This document shows positions 52,301 through 60,766 of a DNA stretch of 64,000 bases, piece after piece; position 1 is the stretch's first letter; each line of letters opens with the position of its first letter. This stretch comes from F23-B02 sp963613665 (GTDB lineage Bacteria; Bacillota; Clostridia; Oscillospirales; Oscillospiraceae). The notes under the pieces are model-generated. The model had not been told where the DNA came from, made no database searches, and worked only from the letters and a program-made list of their open reading frames with translations. The stretch is taken from assembly GCA_963613665.1 (NCBI GenBank), contig CAVEAL010000002.1:62001-126000 (forward strand), read 5' to 3'. The translations under genes were made by a program, and so were the position numbers.

Positions 52301-53802
52301 GCGTGTGGTCCGACGGCACAAGCGATCCCGTGGTCATCAACTGGTCCATCGTTAATCCCGCCGCCGACTACACCGCCGTTGACGCGGCAATCGCCAAGAT
52401 CCCCGCAGATCTGAGCGGCTACACCGACGACAGCGTAAAGACGCTCACCGACGCAAAGAACGCCGTTGTCCGTGACCTGACTGCCGATAAGCAGTCCGAG
52501 GTCGATGCAATGGCCAAGGCCATCGAGGACGCGGTCGCAGGCCTTGTAAAGAAGGGCTCGGGCGACAGCGGCGTAACGGTCGTCAGCACAAGCGTCGTCA
52601 CAGCAAACCTCTTCGTCCCCGGCGAGCTGAATAAGCAGCTTCCCGGCGTGACGGCCTATATGACAAACGGCAATAACCCGATGGGCGAGGGCGGCTATGA
52701 GAAGAAAGCTCCCACCGAGCCCGTGAGCAATAACGCCGTGCTGACGAAGTACTCCGATAATACCGTTACCGTGACCGTGCCGATCCCCAACCCCGTGTTC
52801 ACCCTGCAGAAGATCGACGGCGGCACCAACGCGAAGATCCTCTCCGCACCCCGTGACAGCCAGACCTATACCTCCTCCGACGGCTCCGTTTCCAGAAACG
52901 GCCGCATAACCAGCATTACCGTCCAGCTTCTGGATAACTCCGGCACCTATGTGTTCTCCGACTGCACCGAGTTCCCGACCATCCTGGGCGTGGACTGGAA
53001 CGTTCCTCTGACGCTCTCCGTCGAGTTCCCCTCCGATAAGCCCGCCACGAAGGATGCCGACTACACCGCAGTCGATGCCGCCATCGCCAAGATCCCCGCA
53101 GATCTGAGCGGCTACACCGACGACAGCGTCAAGGCGCTCACCGACGCTAAGAACGCAGTTGTACGCGGTCTGAGCTCCGATAAGCAGTCCGAGGTCGATG
53201 CAATGGCCAAGGCCATCGAGGACGCGGTCGCAGCACTTGTAAAGAAGGCCGATCCCACGCCCACTCCCGCAGTGAAGGAGTTCAGCGACGTTCCGGCAGA
53301 CTCGTTCTGCAAGGCAGCCGTCGATTGGGCGGTCGCAAACGGCGTGACCATGGGTACGACCGATACGACCTTCTCGCCCAACGCCGTCTGCACCCGCGCA
53401 CAGGCCGTAACTCTCCTGTGGCGTGCGGCAGGCTCACCCGAGCCGGCCGGCAGCGTGAATCCGTTCACCGATGTAAGCAGCAGCTCGTTCTGCTACAAGG
53501 CAGTGCTCTGGGCATACGAAAACGGCATCACCGCCGGTACCACCGCAACGACCTTCGCACCCAATGCGACCGTCACCCGCGCACAGGCAGTTACCTTCAT
53601 GTACCGCGCAGCCGGTTCGCCCAAGGTGAGCGGCAGCAGCGTCTTTACAGACGTAAACAGCGGCTCGTTCTGCTATGACGCAGTGCTCTGGGCAGCCGAA
53701 AACGGCATCACCGCCGGTACCACCGCAACCACCTTTGCACCCAATGCGGGCTGCACCCGCGGCCAGATCGTGACGTTCCTGTATCGTCAGCTGGCAAAAT
53801 AA
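49324..53802 (+). CDS. Giant SLH surface protein of the ABC island, with shared beta-rich ligand-type domains
   Basis: A 1492-residue exported protein: signal peptide 1-30 (cut after ALA), a beta-rich region including one copy of the island-specific domain (about 218-375, ending YSFGDCTQYPVILF), a unique region, MBG-type Ig domains (about 690-1010; TVKYAGETIHEGETPEL), two near-identical helical FIVAR-like modules (about 1013-1077 and 1244-1308) flanking a second copy of the domain (about 1092-1236), and three SLH modules (about 1318-1492). The second domain copy is nearly identical to the N-terminal domain of the membrane-anchored protein encoded next. Position after operator site 2 and before the binding lipoprotein suggests an outermost capture protein. 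Confidence 0.85.
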   Translation: MIKTKLGTRLLSVLMALTMLLGLVPMTALAEEVDTPTGSEYSKSYTSSKFSGKYISSLTYTVNTTDDNGAKLEEGSGEISMVEGAGEWVSNTWTRTDRCKEWSTIIGLLQDAGVNVDSRSTMVFDLALKDSSGEAISLDSSKTTYTVEAEWAGVCNYKVYIYDGSKLYEETEGTHENEDWSDALAGYHMGSDKFTVPAGCKVVYVSEFTPAEALAPGAYTVDADLTVLGKNNQVLNGIQVYLSNPELPPTKPMKQKGYLVVHEDGTMTLSLDGFNHIFSQQTITSGKDVKVDELRYFNMREYYVDMAESEEDKALYETIPEKCIDGITVTLNNYNGFYSFGDCTQYPVILFKYTDMCLDLTVDFSTAVKAYERPGEGETAYTRTFTDETTGVSVFVETTEEWGQKLADASMSISYLDESDSRYEDAKFQMDRLFVRDCYKLLAFRLTDSEGNELSLEGNCQATVSGADVSGWTNPVVYQLKGDISRTKSISADISDSKASFVVRDLNTVALIGKYSSTGTGITKEALPFVWLRSEAADNTYSLTQYMIAANARQDSEYGQTVSNAYLDCKVTSTMRQESSEQGDRYYAQLVYPEGSNINNTFPGISKVEVQLPYDEAKPYYYIVLTDGTSTYVKQYTDTTEYNGSVYFDIINSFGQKDTDISVDDGTYSQDWGNVLLDALARGYKNATPSAKEPTAYILNSDKLYAGQPIAYGSQSSTYSGEEKTETTHMYNDSVVLGGDRTATDAGTYTVTATPGEGRTWLDGSTEPFTYDWTINPKALTVKYAGETIHEGETPELKVTYTGWASGESEENAEGFEPAVINAPETLSIGSHTLTPEGGSADNYVFKTYKNGTLNVVSADTKIINKPTAVPETLFADGEEKTGVLDGEGYTLSGDYKATEGGKSYTAVATLEEGYAWSDGDTSPTCKVTWSLWKYIEKPVFEKTVFEYTGEAIYLDAESKYTFSKGYKTQGTKIATAAGDYTVTYTPYANYKCVWSDGTSDPVVINWSIVNPAADYTAVDAAIAKIPADLSGYTDDSVKTLTDAKNAVVRDLTADKQSEVDAMAKAIEDAVAGLVKKGSGDSGVTVVSTSVVTANLFVPGELNKQLPGVTAYMTNGNNPMGEGGYEKKAPTEPVSNNAVLTKYSDNTVTVTVPIPNPVFTLQKIDGGTNAKILSAPRDSQTYTSSDGSVSRNGRITSITVQLLDNSGTYVFSDCTEFPTILGVDWNVPLTLSVEFPSDKPATKDADYTAVDAAIAKIPADLSGYTDDSVKALTDAKNAVVRGLSSDKQSEVDAMAKAIEDAVAALVKKADPTPTPAVKEFSDVPADSFCKAAVDWAVANGVTMGTTDTTFSPNAVCTRAQAVTLLWRAAGSPEPAGSVNPFTDVSSSSFCYKAVLWAYENGITAGTTATTFAPNATVTRAQAVTFMYRAAGSPKVSGSSVFTDVNSGSFCYDAVLWAAENGITAGTTATTFAPNAGCTRGQIVTFLYRQLAK
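52363..52554 (+). repeat. Helical FIVAR-like coding repeat, copy 1
   Basis: A 192-base segment coding for DYTAVDAAIAKIPADLSGYT and following helices. It recurs almost unchanged at 53056-53247 in the same gene, flanking the shared beta-rich domain. Confidence 0.85.
52597..53028 (+). repeat. Shared 144-codon domain, copy in the SLH protein
   Basis: About 432 bases, with the translation matching the copy at 53965-54396 at most positions (PGVTAYMTNGNNP, VPIPNPVFTLQKI, ILSAPRDSQTYTSSDGS, TEFPTILGVDW). Recent duplication or gene conversion between adjacent genes. Confidence 0.88.
53056..53247 (+). repeat. Helical FIVAR-like coding repeat, copy 2
   Basis: The second copy of the 192-base segment seen at 52363-52554, placed between the shared domain and the SLH modules. 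Confidence 0.85.
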
Positions 53803-53871
53803 TAGTAAAGCACCGATGCCACCCGCGCGAAAACGCGGGTGGTAAAGGCGCATTCAGGAAAGGAAAACTCA

Positions 53872-55413
53872 ATGAAGAAAAAACTGCTGGGTCTGCTGCT
53901 GGTATGCGCCCTGCTGCTGGGGCTCGTTCCGGCAGTTACTGCCGCGGCAGAGCAGACCTACACAGTCACGGCGAATCTTATGGTTCCCGGCGAGCTGAAT
54001 ACCCAGCTTCCCGGCGTGACGGCCTATATGACAAACGGCAATAACCCGCTGGGTCAGGGCGGCTATGAGGCCAAGGCTCCCACCGAGCCCGTGTACAATA
54101 ACGCGACCGTCACGCTCGCTTCCGACGGTACGCTGACCCTGACCGTGCCGATCCCGAACCCGGTGTTCACTCTGCAGAAGATCGGCGGCTGCTCCAACGC
54201 GGATATCCTCTCCGCTCCCCGCGACAGCCAGACCTATACTTCCTCCGACGGCTCGACCTCGAGGCAGGGCCGCATCACCAGCCTGACTCTGCGGCTGAAG
54301 GATCGTTCCGGCACATATATATTCAACGATTGTGTGGAATTTCCGACCCTGCTGGGCGTGGACTGGACCGTGCCGCTGACGCTTTCCGTCGATCTTTCCT
54401 CCGTACCCAAAGCGTCGCAGCAGGATCCGAGCCCGACTTCGGCGGCGGTCAATTACGATAAGCTGAAGGCCATGATCTCCACCGTGGAAAAGGCGGAATC
54501 GGATGCCCGCGTCTCCGCCGACGGTGCGGACGTGAGCCCCTCGAAAACATGGGTGACGCAGTCGGAGCTTGACGCGCTGAACAAAGCTCTGACGCAGGCC
54601 AAGAGCGCCGTATCCGGCAAGAAGGATCAGACAAGCGTCGATGCGCAGACCGATGCTCTCAATGCCGCGTATCAGACCTTCCTCGCCGCGCTCAAGAGCG
54701 GAAAGGGTCAGCCGACGGATCATCTCGGCAAGACGCTCAAGCCCGGAACATACACCATAAGCGCGAATATATGGTTCAACAAGGCCGATACCGGTCTGCC
54801 GCTGAACCCGCATATAACAAACGGCACCTTTCCGCCCATGAACCCGGTGGAGGGCAACGCAAAGCTGACTGTCAATAAGGACGGCTCGGCGGAGGTCGTC
54901 ATTCCCGTGTGCATCAAGGACAGGGTCATGACCGTCCGTGAGCTGCACGGTCTGAGCCTTTTGGATGTCAGCAAAAATGACGACGGCGCCATCACCGGGA
55001 TCACCGTGAAGCTCGATAAGCTCACAGGCGACAGTACGGTCGTGACAATGCAGGGCGATGATATGACCGCCGACATCTGGATGGGCGATCTTGCAATGAC
55101 CATTTCGGGCCTTGATAAGGAGCACACATGGCCCTTTACCTTCGAACTGAATCTGTCCGGCGTGGACACTACCGACGGCGGACAGATGCCCGTCGTTGAG
55201 CTTGAAATGCTCGACTCCTCCGCAGCGGCAGGAGCTATGGCCGCTGCCGGAGTCAGCACCGATGCGCTGGACGATGAAACGGATAACGGCTCCGACGAAG
55301 AAAGCAAAACGGACGGCCGCACAGGGCTTATCGCCGCTGCCGTTATCGTTATCGCGGCGGCCGCAGCTGCGGGCTATGCCGTAATGCGGAAGAAAAAGGA
55401 GAACAAGCAGTGA
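53872..55413 (+). CDS. Membrane-anchored surface protein with two beta-rich domains (second link of proposed relay)
   Basis: A 513-residue exported protein: signal peptide 1-26, first beta-rich domain (about 30-175) nearly identical to one in the SLH protein upstream, a FIVAR-like helical spacer (about 190-285), a second, diverged copy of the domain (about 290-430; NPHITNGTFPPMNPVEGN), an acidic linker, and a C-terminal membrane helix (about 480-500) with a basic tail RKKKENK. Layout resembles Gram-positive relay proteins that pass a ligand from the wall to a lipoprotein. I use the ATG of MKKKLLG with AGGAAAGGA before it. Its stop overlaps the GTG start of the next gene. Domain family not recognised; a NEAT-like Ig fold is possible. 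Confidence 0.83.
   Translation: MKKKLLGLLLVCALLLGLVPAVTAAAEQTYTVTANLMVPGELNTQLPGVTAYMTNGNNPLGQGGYEAKAPTEPVYNNATVTLASDGTLTLTVPIPNPVFTLQKIGGCSNADILSAPRDSQTYTSSDGSTSRQGRITSLTLRLKDRSGTYIFNDCVEFPTLLGVDWTVPLTLSVDLSSVPKASQQDPSPTSAAVNYDKLKAMISTVEKAESDARVSADGADVSPSKTWVTQSELDALNKALTQAKSAVSGKKDQTSVDAQTDALNAAYQTFLAALKSGKGQPTDHLGKTLKPGTYTISANIWFNKADTGLPLNPHITNGTFPPMNPVEGNAKLTVNKDGSAEVVIPVCIKDRVMTVRELHGLSLLDVSKNDDGAITGITVKLDKLTGDSTVVTMQGDDMTADIWMGDLAMTISGLDKEHTWPFTFELNLSGVDTTDGGQMPVVELEMLDSSAAAGAMAAAGVSTDALDDETDNGSDEESKTDGRTGLIAAAVIVIAAAAAAGYAVMRKKKENKQ
53965..54396 (+). repeat. Shared 144-codon domain, copy in the membrane-anchored protein
   Basis: The counterpart of 52597-53028, placed directly after the signal peptide. 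Conserved features include a DC pair before EFPT and the PRDSQTYTSSDGS loop. Confidence 0.88.
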
Positions 55414-56423
55414 AGAAGAAATTACTTGCCCTATGCCTGGCCGCGGCTCTGACGCTGAGCCTTGCAGGCTGCGGCAGCTCCGACAGCGGCAGCGGCGGCG
55501 CAGCGCAGGGCAGCAGCGAGGCGACCGCGGTGAATGTCGGCCTTATCATGGGGCCGCCGTCCATGGGCCTCGGCTGGCTCATACACGAAGCCGAAGAAGG
55601 CAATACATATAACGACTATAATTTTCAGGTTGCCGGTGTGGATTACTCCGCGGTATCGGCATCGCTCAATCAGGGCGACTACGATATTGCAACACTGCCG
55701 TCCAACGTTGCGGCCATTTTGTACAATAACCCCGACATGAAGGAGCAGGTGAAGGTCATCAGCATAGGCAATCTCGGCCTGCTGTATGTATTGACCACCG
55801 ACTCTTCGGTCAATACAATGGACGACCTCAAAGGCCGCACGGTCTATTCCATAGGCGAGGGCGGCCCTCCGGAGTACACCTTTGAGTATCTGCTTGAGCA
55901 GTATGACCTGTCAGATGACGTGAACTTTTCTTTCCGCGCCACTCCCTTTGAGGTGCTCAACCTCCTGCAGGAGGAGCCGAACTCGATAGCACTGCTGCCG
56001 CAGCCCTTTGTCGAGGTTGCAAAAATGCTCGTGCCCGATCTGCGCGTTGCCATAAACGTTACCGAGGCGTGGGATGCAATGAATTCTGACAGCGGTGCGC
56101 AGTCTGTCACCACTGTAACGGTCGTCCGGACCAAATTCCTGGAGGAGCACGAGCAGGCGGTTAAGGAATATCTGGAGCTTTCAAAGAAGTCCACGGATTA
56201 CTGCCTTGAAAATCTGGACGAGGCAGCTCAGTGGACGGAGGATTACGAGACGTTTCTCAATCCCGACATCGCCAAAAACGCCATTCCGGAGTGCAGCATA
56301 GTAACCCTGACCGGACAGGAGATGAAGGATATCCTCTCCGGCTTCCTTCAGATCATTTATGATTCAAACCCCGACGCAGTCGGCGGCAAAATGCCTGACG
56401 ACGGGTTTTATTACATGCCTTAG
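55410..56423 (+). CDS. ABC transporter substrate-binding lipoprotein, NitT/TauT (NMT1-like) type
   Basis: A 337-residue extracellular binding protein with a lipobox LAGC (cysteine about 21) and a Ser/Gly linker. The two-lobe periplasmic-binding fold of the NMT1/SsuA family is indicated by VGLIMGPPSMGLGWLIHE, GDYDIATLPSNVAAILY and the GRTVYSIGEGGPPEYTFEYL hinge segment. GTG start overlaps the previous stop (GTGA). It pairs with the NitT-type permease and ATPase-CRP encoded upstream in the same island. Ligand probably a small organic anion or cofactor, but this is not readable from sequence. Confidence 0.88.
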   Translation: MKKKLLALCLAAALTLSLAGCGSSDSGSGGAAQGSSEATAVNVGLIMGPPSMGLGWLIHEAEEGNTYNDYNFQVAGVDYSAVSASLNQGDYDIATLPSNVAAILYNNPDMKEQVKVISIGNLGLLYVLTTDSSVNTMDDLKGRTVYSIGEGGPPEYTFEYLLEQYDLSDDVNFSFRATPFEVLNLLQEEPNSIALLPQPFVEVAKMLVPDLRVAINVTEAWDAMNSDSGAQSVTTVTVVRTKFLEEHEQAVKEYLELSKKSTDYCLENLDEAAQWTEDYETFLNPDIAKNAIPECSIVTLTGQEMKDILSGFLQIIYDSNPDAVGGKMPDDGFYYMP

Positions 56424-56435
56424 GAGAAATATTTC

Positions 56436-59400
56436 ATGAAAAAATTAGGAATCGACTTGGGCACCTCGACCGTCAAGCTGGCACTGACCGGCGAGGGAGA
56501 GCCCGAGCTCCGCTGCGCCATGCACCGCGGCCGTGTGGCTCAGACCCTGCTCGAATGTCTGCAAAGCATGACGCTGCCTGAGAAAATTGCCGTCTGCGTG
56601 ACCGGCAGCAACCGCCGCGTCGTGTTGACGCTCTGCCCGCAGCTGCAGCAGATAGAGGACATTCCCGCTATCGTTTCGGGCACAGGGATACTTGCTCCCG
56701 AAGCCGGCTGCGTTATAGAGATCGGCAGCCAGAGCGCACGCTTTATTACCGGGCTGCACGGCAGGGCACCGCGCTTTTCGGTAAACGAGCACTGTGCGGG
56801 CGGCACGGGCTCGTTCTTTGAAGACCAGATGTCCCGCCTCGGCCTGGAGATCGAGGACTACTCAGGACTCGTAGCTCAGGCACGGGAGATACCCAGCCTG
56901 TCCGGCCGCTGTGCGGTCTTCGCAAAGACGGATATAATCCACCGCCAGCAGGAGGGCGTGCCCAAGCAGGATATTCTGCTCGGCCTGTGCTATGCCATGA
57001 TACGCAACTACAAGGCGACCATAGTAAAAAATCTGCCGGTTGAAAAACCGGTGGCCTTCTGCGGCGGCGTTACGCTCAACAGCGGCGTCGTGCGGGCAAT
57101 AAAGGATATATTCCGTTTGCGGGACGACGAGCTCATCGTGCCGGAAAACGCGCGCTTCGCGGCGGCATGCGGAGCGGCTCAGGCGGCAGAGCATGTAACG
57201 GAAAGCGAGAAGCTGCTGGCGGCGCTTGCCGTGGGCGAGGTACACGGCAGTGAGGAGCTCAGCCTGACCCGGCTCGTTCTTGCCGAAGGCACGGATCTTT
57301 CCGAGCCGCATTGCAGCGGCGTAATGCCGGAAGACGGCGCGTTTATCGGCATCGACATCGGCTCTACCAGTACCGACCTTGTGCTCGTGAGCCGTGACGA
57401 TACTCTCATTGATTTTCAGTATCTGCGCACCGCCGGTGACCCCGAGGGCGTTGTCCGAAGGGGACTGAAGCAGATACAGAGCAAATACGGCAATTTCCCC
57501 GTGCTCGGTGTCGGAGTGACAGGCTCCGGACGTGAACGCATGGGACGGATGATGTGCGCAGATGCCATTCGTGACGAGATCACCGCGCAGGCCCGCGCCG
57601 CAAGCCACTGGGTGCCGGAGTCGGACACGGTGTTCGAGATAGGCGGTCAGGACAGCAAGTATATATCGCTCAAGGACGGTCAGGTGACCGATTTTCAGAT
57701 GAACAAGGTCTGTGCCGCCGGTACAGGCTCGTTTGTCGAGGAGCAGGCCGCCCGCATGGGCATTCCCATTGCCGGCTTCGGCCCTCTTGCGCTCAAAGCT
57801 ACCCGGCCCTGCGATCTGGGCGAGCGCTGCACGGTGTTCATCGAGACCTCCATCGCTCAGGCGGAGGCTCATGGCGCGTCACAGGCGGATATTGCGGCAG
57901 GACTCTGCCACTCCATCGTAAAAAACTATCTGCACAAGGTCGTGGGCGGCAAGCCGGTCGGACAGCACATAGTCCTCCAGGGCGGCGTTGACTACAATCC
58001 CGGCATAGTGGCCGCATTCCAGAGCGCCTACGGTGACCGTGTGCGTGTATCGCCCGTGTTCTCCATCTCCGGTGCGTTCGGCGCGGCGCTGCTTGCGAAG
58101 GAAGCCGTGGGCGCGGCTCAAAGCAGCTTTCTCGGCTTTGATTTTCCGAGCCAAGAGCGTAAAATTGCCGCCACCAATGAGGAGATACGCCGCAACAAGG
58201 CCTTTTACCGCAAGGCAGGCCAGCTGGCGGTGGAGGATTATGACGGCAGCGTCGACCCGCTGAAAAAAACGGTGGGCGTGCCTCTTACGCTTATAATGTT
58301 CAAATTCTTCCCCATGGTGAACGCCTTTTTCAAAAACCTCGGCTTCAACGTGATGCTGTCCCACCCGACGAACGAGGAGACCATCATGCTCTCTCAGCAG
58401 TATGCTCAGGGCGAGACCTGCTATCCCGTGAAGCTCATCTACGGCCACATGATGCAGCTTGCCGAGCAGGGCGTGGACTATATTTTCCTGCCGTCCATTC
58501 ACACGATACGTCATCCGCACTCGCACGCCGTGCACAACTACGCATGTCCATATATGCAGATGGCCGCCAAGGCGGTGTTTGACACGCTTGGACTGGAAAA
58601 ACGGGGCATTAAGCTGCTCAGCCCCATTCTTGATCTCGACCTCGGAGCTCAGATGATGGGCCTTGCCATGCTGGATGTCGGAAAATCGCTGGGCTTTTCA
58701 AAGCCCCGCTGCCTGCCGGGCCTGCTCAAGGGAGCAATGGCGGTCAAGAAATACACCGAAGGCGTGGAGGGACTCGGACGCGAGATGCTGTCCTCCCTGA
58801 AGCCGGAGGACAAGGTGCTGGTGCTCATCACCCGCAATTACGGAATTTCAGACCCGGTGCTCAACATGGGAATTCCCGAGATCCTGCTTTCACGCGGCTA
58901 CAAGGTCATGACGCTGGGACATCTGCCCGGCATGGATCTGGATATCTCGGCCGATTATCCGCACATGTACTGGCCCTTCGGCGACCATGTGCTGTCCGGC
59001 ATAAAGCTGATAGCAAATCATCCGAATCTGTACGCCGTGTATCTTACCAATCACGGCTGCGGTCCGGATACGCTGCTTTCGCATCTTGTGCGCGAGGAAA
59101 TGGGCGATAAGCCTTATTTGCAGATCGAGGTGGACGAGCATTACTCCCGCGTTGGCGTTATCACCCGTGTGGAGGCGTTTTTAAACAGCCTGTCACATCG
59201 TCCGCCTGCGGAGCTTCCGAAAAACTTCAATATCCTCAATGTGGCGATGCACCCGACGAATATTCAGGAAAAGCCCGATAAAAACCGCCGATTGCTGATA
59301 CCGAATCTCGGCGAATACACGCCGTATCTTGCGGAATATTTCACCCGTCAGGGCATAAATGCCGAGGCAATGCCGCCGTTTGACAGGGAAACGCTCGCTC

Positions 59401-60266
59401 TCGGCCGTGCAGAAATGAACTCAAAGGAGTATCTGCCTCTTCCCATGCTCGTGGGCGCCTGTCTCCAGGCCATCGAGAAAAACGGCGGCGACGCCGGTCT
59501 GCAATTTCTCATTCCCTACGGCTACGGTGCCGATGCTGACGGTCAATACGCAAGAGCGGTGCGCTCCATTCTTGACAGGCGGGGTTATACTGAATGTGGG
59601 ATCGTTTCCCCGATCATGGAGGAGCTCTCCGAAAAAGCCGCAGATCCGGAGCTTCTCATGCGCGCCGTGCTTACGGGCGACCTGGTATATGCACTGCCGG
59701 CCGGCAGCCGCAGTCAGCTCAGACCGGAGCACATTCCCGATAAGGACGGACTGCTTGCTCTGGCAAAGCTCATTCCGGCAGATGACAGGGCCTTGGCCGC
59801 CGTGGGTACGCCCATGTGCCTGACAAGCCTTGACGAGGGGATTTTGTCCGCACTCGAGAACGAGGGTAAGACCGTTCGCCGTATGCCGCTGAGCGAAATG
59901 CTGTGGTTTTTGTGGCGTGATAACGGCAAGCGCGCCGACCGGTCGCTGTTGGACGCCGTTTCGGCGGAAACCGGCTGTGCCGGCCTGTTCTCCGAGGATC
60001 CTGACGGCCTGTTTGACGTGGCGCAGGCACGGCTTGACGGCTTTGCCGGTGCAAACGGCCGGTATCGCTATGCAAAGGCCGTTCAGATGGGCGAGCATGC
60101 CGCGGCGGTGCTGACGCTTTCGCCGCGCTACGAAAACACCGAAATGGTGCTCAGCCTGCGGGGAATTGCACAAAACTGTCCGGCTCCGCTGTATGAGCTG
60201 TCTCTCGACGGCGACTGGGATGAAGCGGGCAGGTCGCGGCTGCGCTCGTTCCTGTATTACTGCTGA
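56436..60266 (+). CDS. Tandem BadF/BadG/BcrA/HgdC-type activase with DUF2229 region
   Basis: A 1276-residue cytosolic protein. Two ASKHA activase domains (about 1-255, start GIDLGTSTVKLAL; about 300-570, start FIGIDIGSTSTDLVLV) each keep both Fe-S cysteines: HCAGGTGSF and GRCAVFAK, then VCAAGTGSF and ERCTVFIE, so one chain could hold an HgdC-like [4Fe-4S] pseudo-dimer. A DUF2229 region follows (about 610-830; GETCYPVKLIYGHM, HPHSHAVHNYACPYMQM) and a 440-residue C-terminal region. The family couples ATP to low-potential electron transfer for 2-hydroxyacyl-CoA dehydratases or double-cubane proteins, but no such client is encoded nearby. Twelve bases after the binding-protein gene. Confidence 0.87.
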   Translation: MKKLGIDLGTSTVKLALTGEGEPELRCAMHRGRVAQTLLECLQSMTLPEKIAVCVTGSNRRVVLTLCPQLQQIEDIPAIVSGTGILAPEAGCVIEIGSQSARFITGLHGRAPRFSVNEHCAGGTGSFFEDQMSRLGLEIEDYSGLVAQAREIPSLSGRCAVFAKTDIIHRQQEGVPKQDILLGLCYAMIRNYKATIVKNLPVEKPVAFCGGVTLNSGVVRAIKDIFRLRDDELIVPENARFAAACGAAQAAEHVTESEKLLAALAVGEVHGSEELSLTRLVLAEGTDLSEPHCSGVMPEDGAFIGIDIGSTSTDLVLVSRDDTLIDFQYLRTAGDPEGVVRRGLKQIQSKYGNFPVLGVGVTGSGRERMGRMMCADAIRDEITAQARAASHWVPESDTVFEIGGQDSKYISLKDGQVTDFQMNKVCAAGTGSFVEEQAARMGIPIAGFGPLALKATRPCDLGERCTVFIETSIAQAEAHGASQADIAAGLCHSIVKNYLHKVVGGKPVGQHIVLQGGVDYNPGIVAAFQSAYGDRVRVSPVFSISGAFGAALLAKEAVGAAQSSFLGFDFPSQERKIAATNEEIRRNKAFYRKAGQLAVEDYDGSVDPLKKTVGVPLTLIMFKFFPMVNAFFKNLGFNVMLSHPTNEETIMLSQQYAQGETCYPVKLIYGHMMQLAEQGVDYIFLPSIHTIRHPHSHAVHNYACPYMQMAAKAVFDTLGLEKRGIKLLSPILDLDLGAQMMGLAMLDVGKSLGFSKPRCLPGLLKGAMAVKKYTEGVEGLGREMLSSLKPEDKVLVLITRNYGISDPVLNMGIPEILLSRGYKVMTLGHLPGMDLDISADYPHMYWPFGDHVLSGIKLIANHPNLYAVYLTNHGCGPDTLLSHLVREEMGDKPYLQIEVDEHYSRVGVITRVEAFLNSLSHRPPAELPKNFNILNVAMHPTNIQEKPDKNRRLLIPNLGEYTPYLAEYFTRQGINAEAMPPFDRETLALGRAEMNSKEYLPLPMLVGACLQAIEKNGGDAGLQFLIPYGYGADADGQYARAVRSILDRRGYTECGIVSPIMEELSEKAADPELLMRAVLTGDLVYALPAGSRSQLRPEHIPDKDGLLALAKLIPADDRALAAVGTPMCLTSLDEGILSALENEGKTVRRMPLSEMLWFLWRDNGKRADRSLLDAVSAETGCAGLFSEDPDGLFDVAQARLDGFAGANGRYRYAKAVQMGEHAAAVLTLSPRYENTEMVLSLRGIAQNCPAPLYELSLDGDWDEAGRSRLRSFLYYC

Positions 60267-60282
60267 ATTGGAGGAAAATTAA

Positions 60283-60633
60283 ATGCAGAATTTCATCAAA
60301 AACATTGATCATGAAACCGTTCTCAAGCTCACAGACCTCGTTTCGGTTCAGACCGGACAGGTGGTAAGCAAGACCCTTACGCAGAACAAGGCGGTCAGCG
60401 TGACGCTGTTTGCCTTCGACAAGGGCGAGGAGATCAGCACTCATGAATCCGTCGGCGACGCAATGGTCACGGTCCTTGAGGGTGTCGGCCGCTTTATCGT
60501 CGGCGGAGTGCCTCACATCGTAAAGGCCGGTGAGACACTCGTCATGCCCGCCAATATCCCCCACGCTGTTTACGGTGAGGAGGCCTTCAAATGGCTGCTG
60601 ACCGTAGTTTTCCCCAACGGCTTTGAAATTTGA
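60283..60633 (+). CDS. Small cupin-domain protein
   Basis: A 116-residue single-domain cupin: first motif FDKGEEISTHESVGDAMVTVLEG (His and Glu metal-type ligands), second motif AGETLVMPANIPHAVYG with a histidine ligand. Such stand-alone cupins bind a metal and small ligands or act as isomerases. It follows the activase after 16 bases with GGAGG before the ATG and closes the island. A terminator-like stem follows. Function in the island unknown. Confidence 0.86.
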   Translation: MQNFIKNIDHETVLKLTDLVSVQTGQVVSKTLTQNKAVSVTLFAFDKGEEISTHESVGDAMVTVLEGVGRFIVGGVPHIVKAGETLVMPANIPHAVYGEEAFKWLLTVVFPNGFEI

Positions 60634-60722
60634 TTGAGCGCAGAATAATCCCTGAATTGCAAGGATTTCGGTAAAAGCACTTTGAAATTTTCAAAAATGC
60701 TCGGCGGAAAAGCGCAGTTAAA

Positions 60723-60756
60723 AAGTCCCCGGTGAGTAAATGCTCACCGGGGACTT
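60723..60756 (-). terminator. Terminator of the minus-strand hydrolase/transglutaminase operon
   Basis: AAGTCCCCGGTGAG/CTCACCGGGGACTT perfect 14-pair stem. On the minus strand the stem ends in TTTTTAA. May also stop the convergent plus-strand island. Confidence 0.85.
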
Positions 60757-60766
60757 GCTCTATGGT

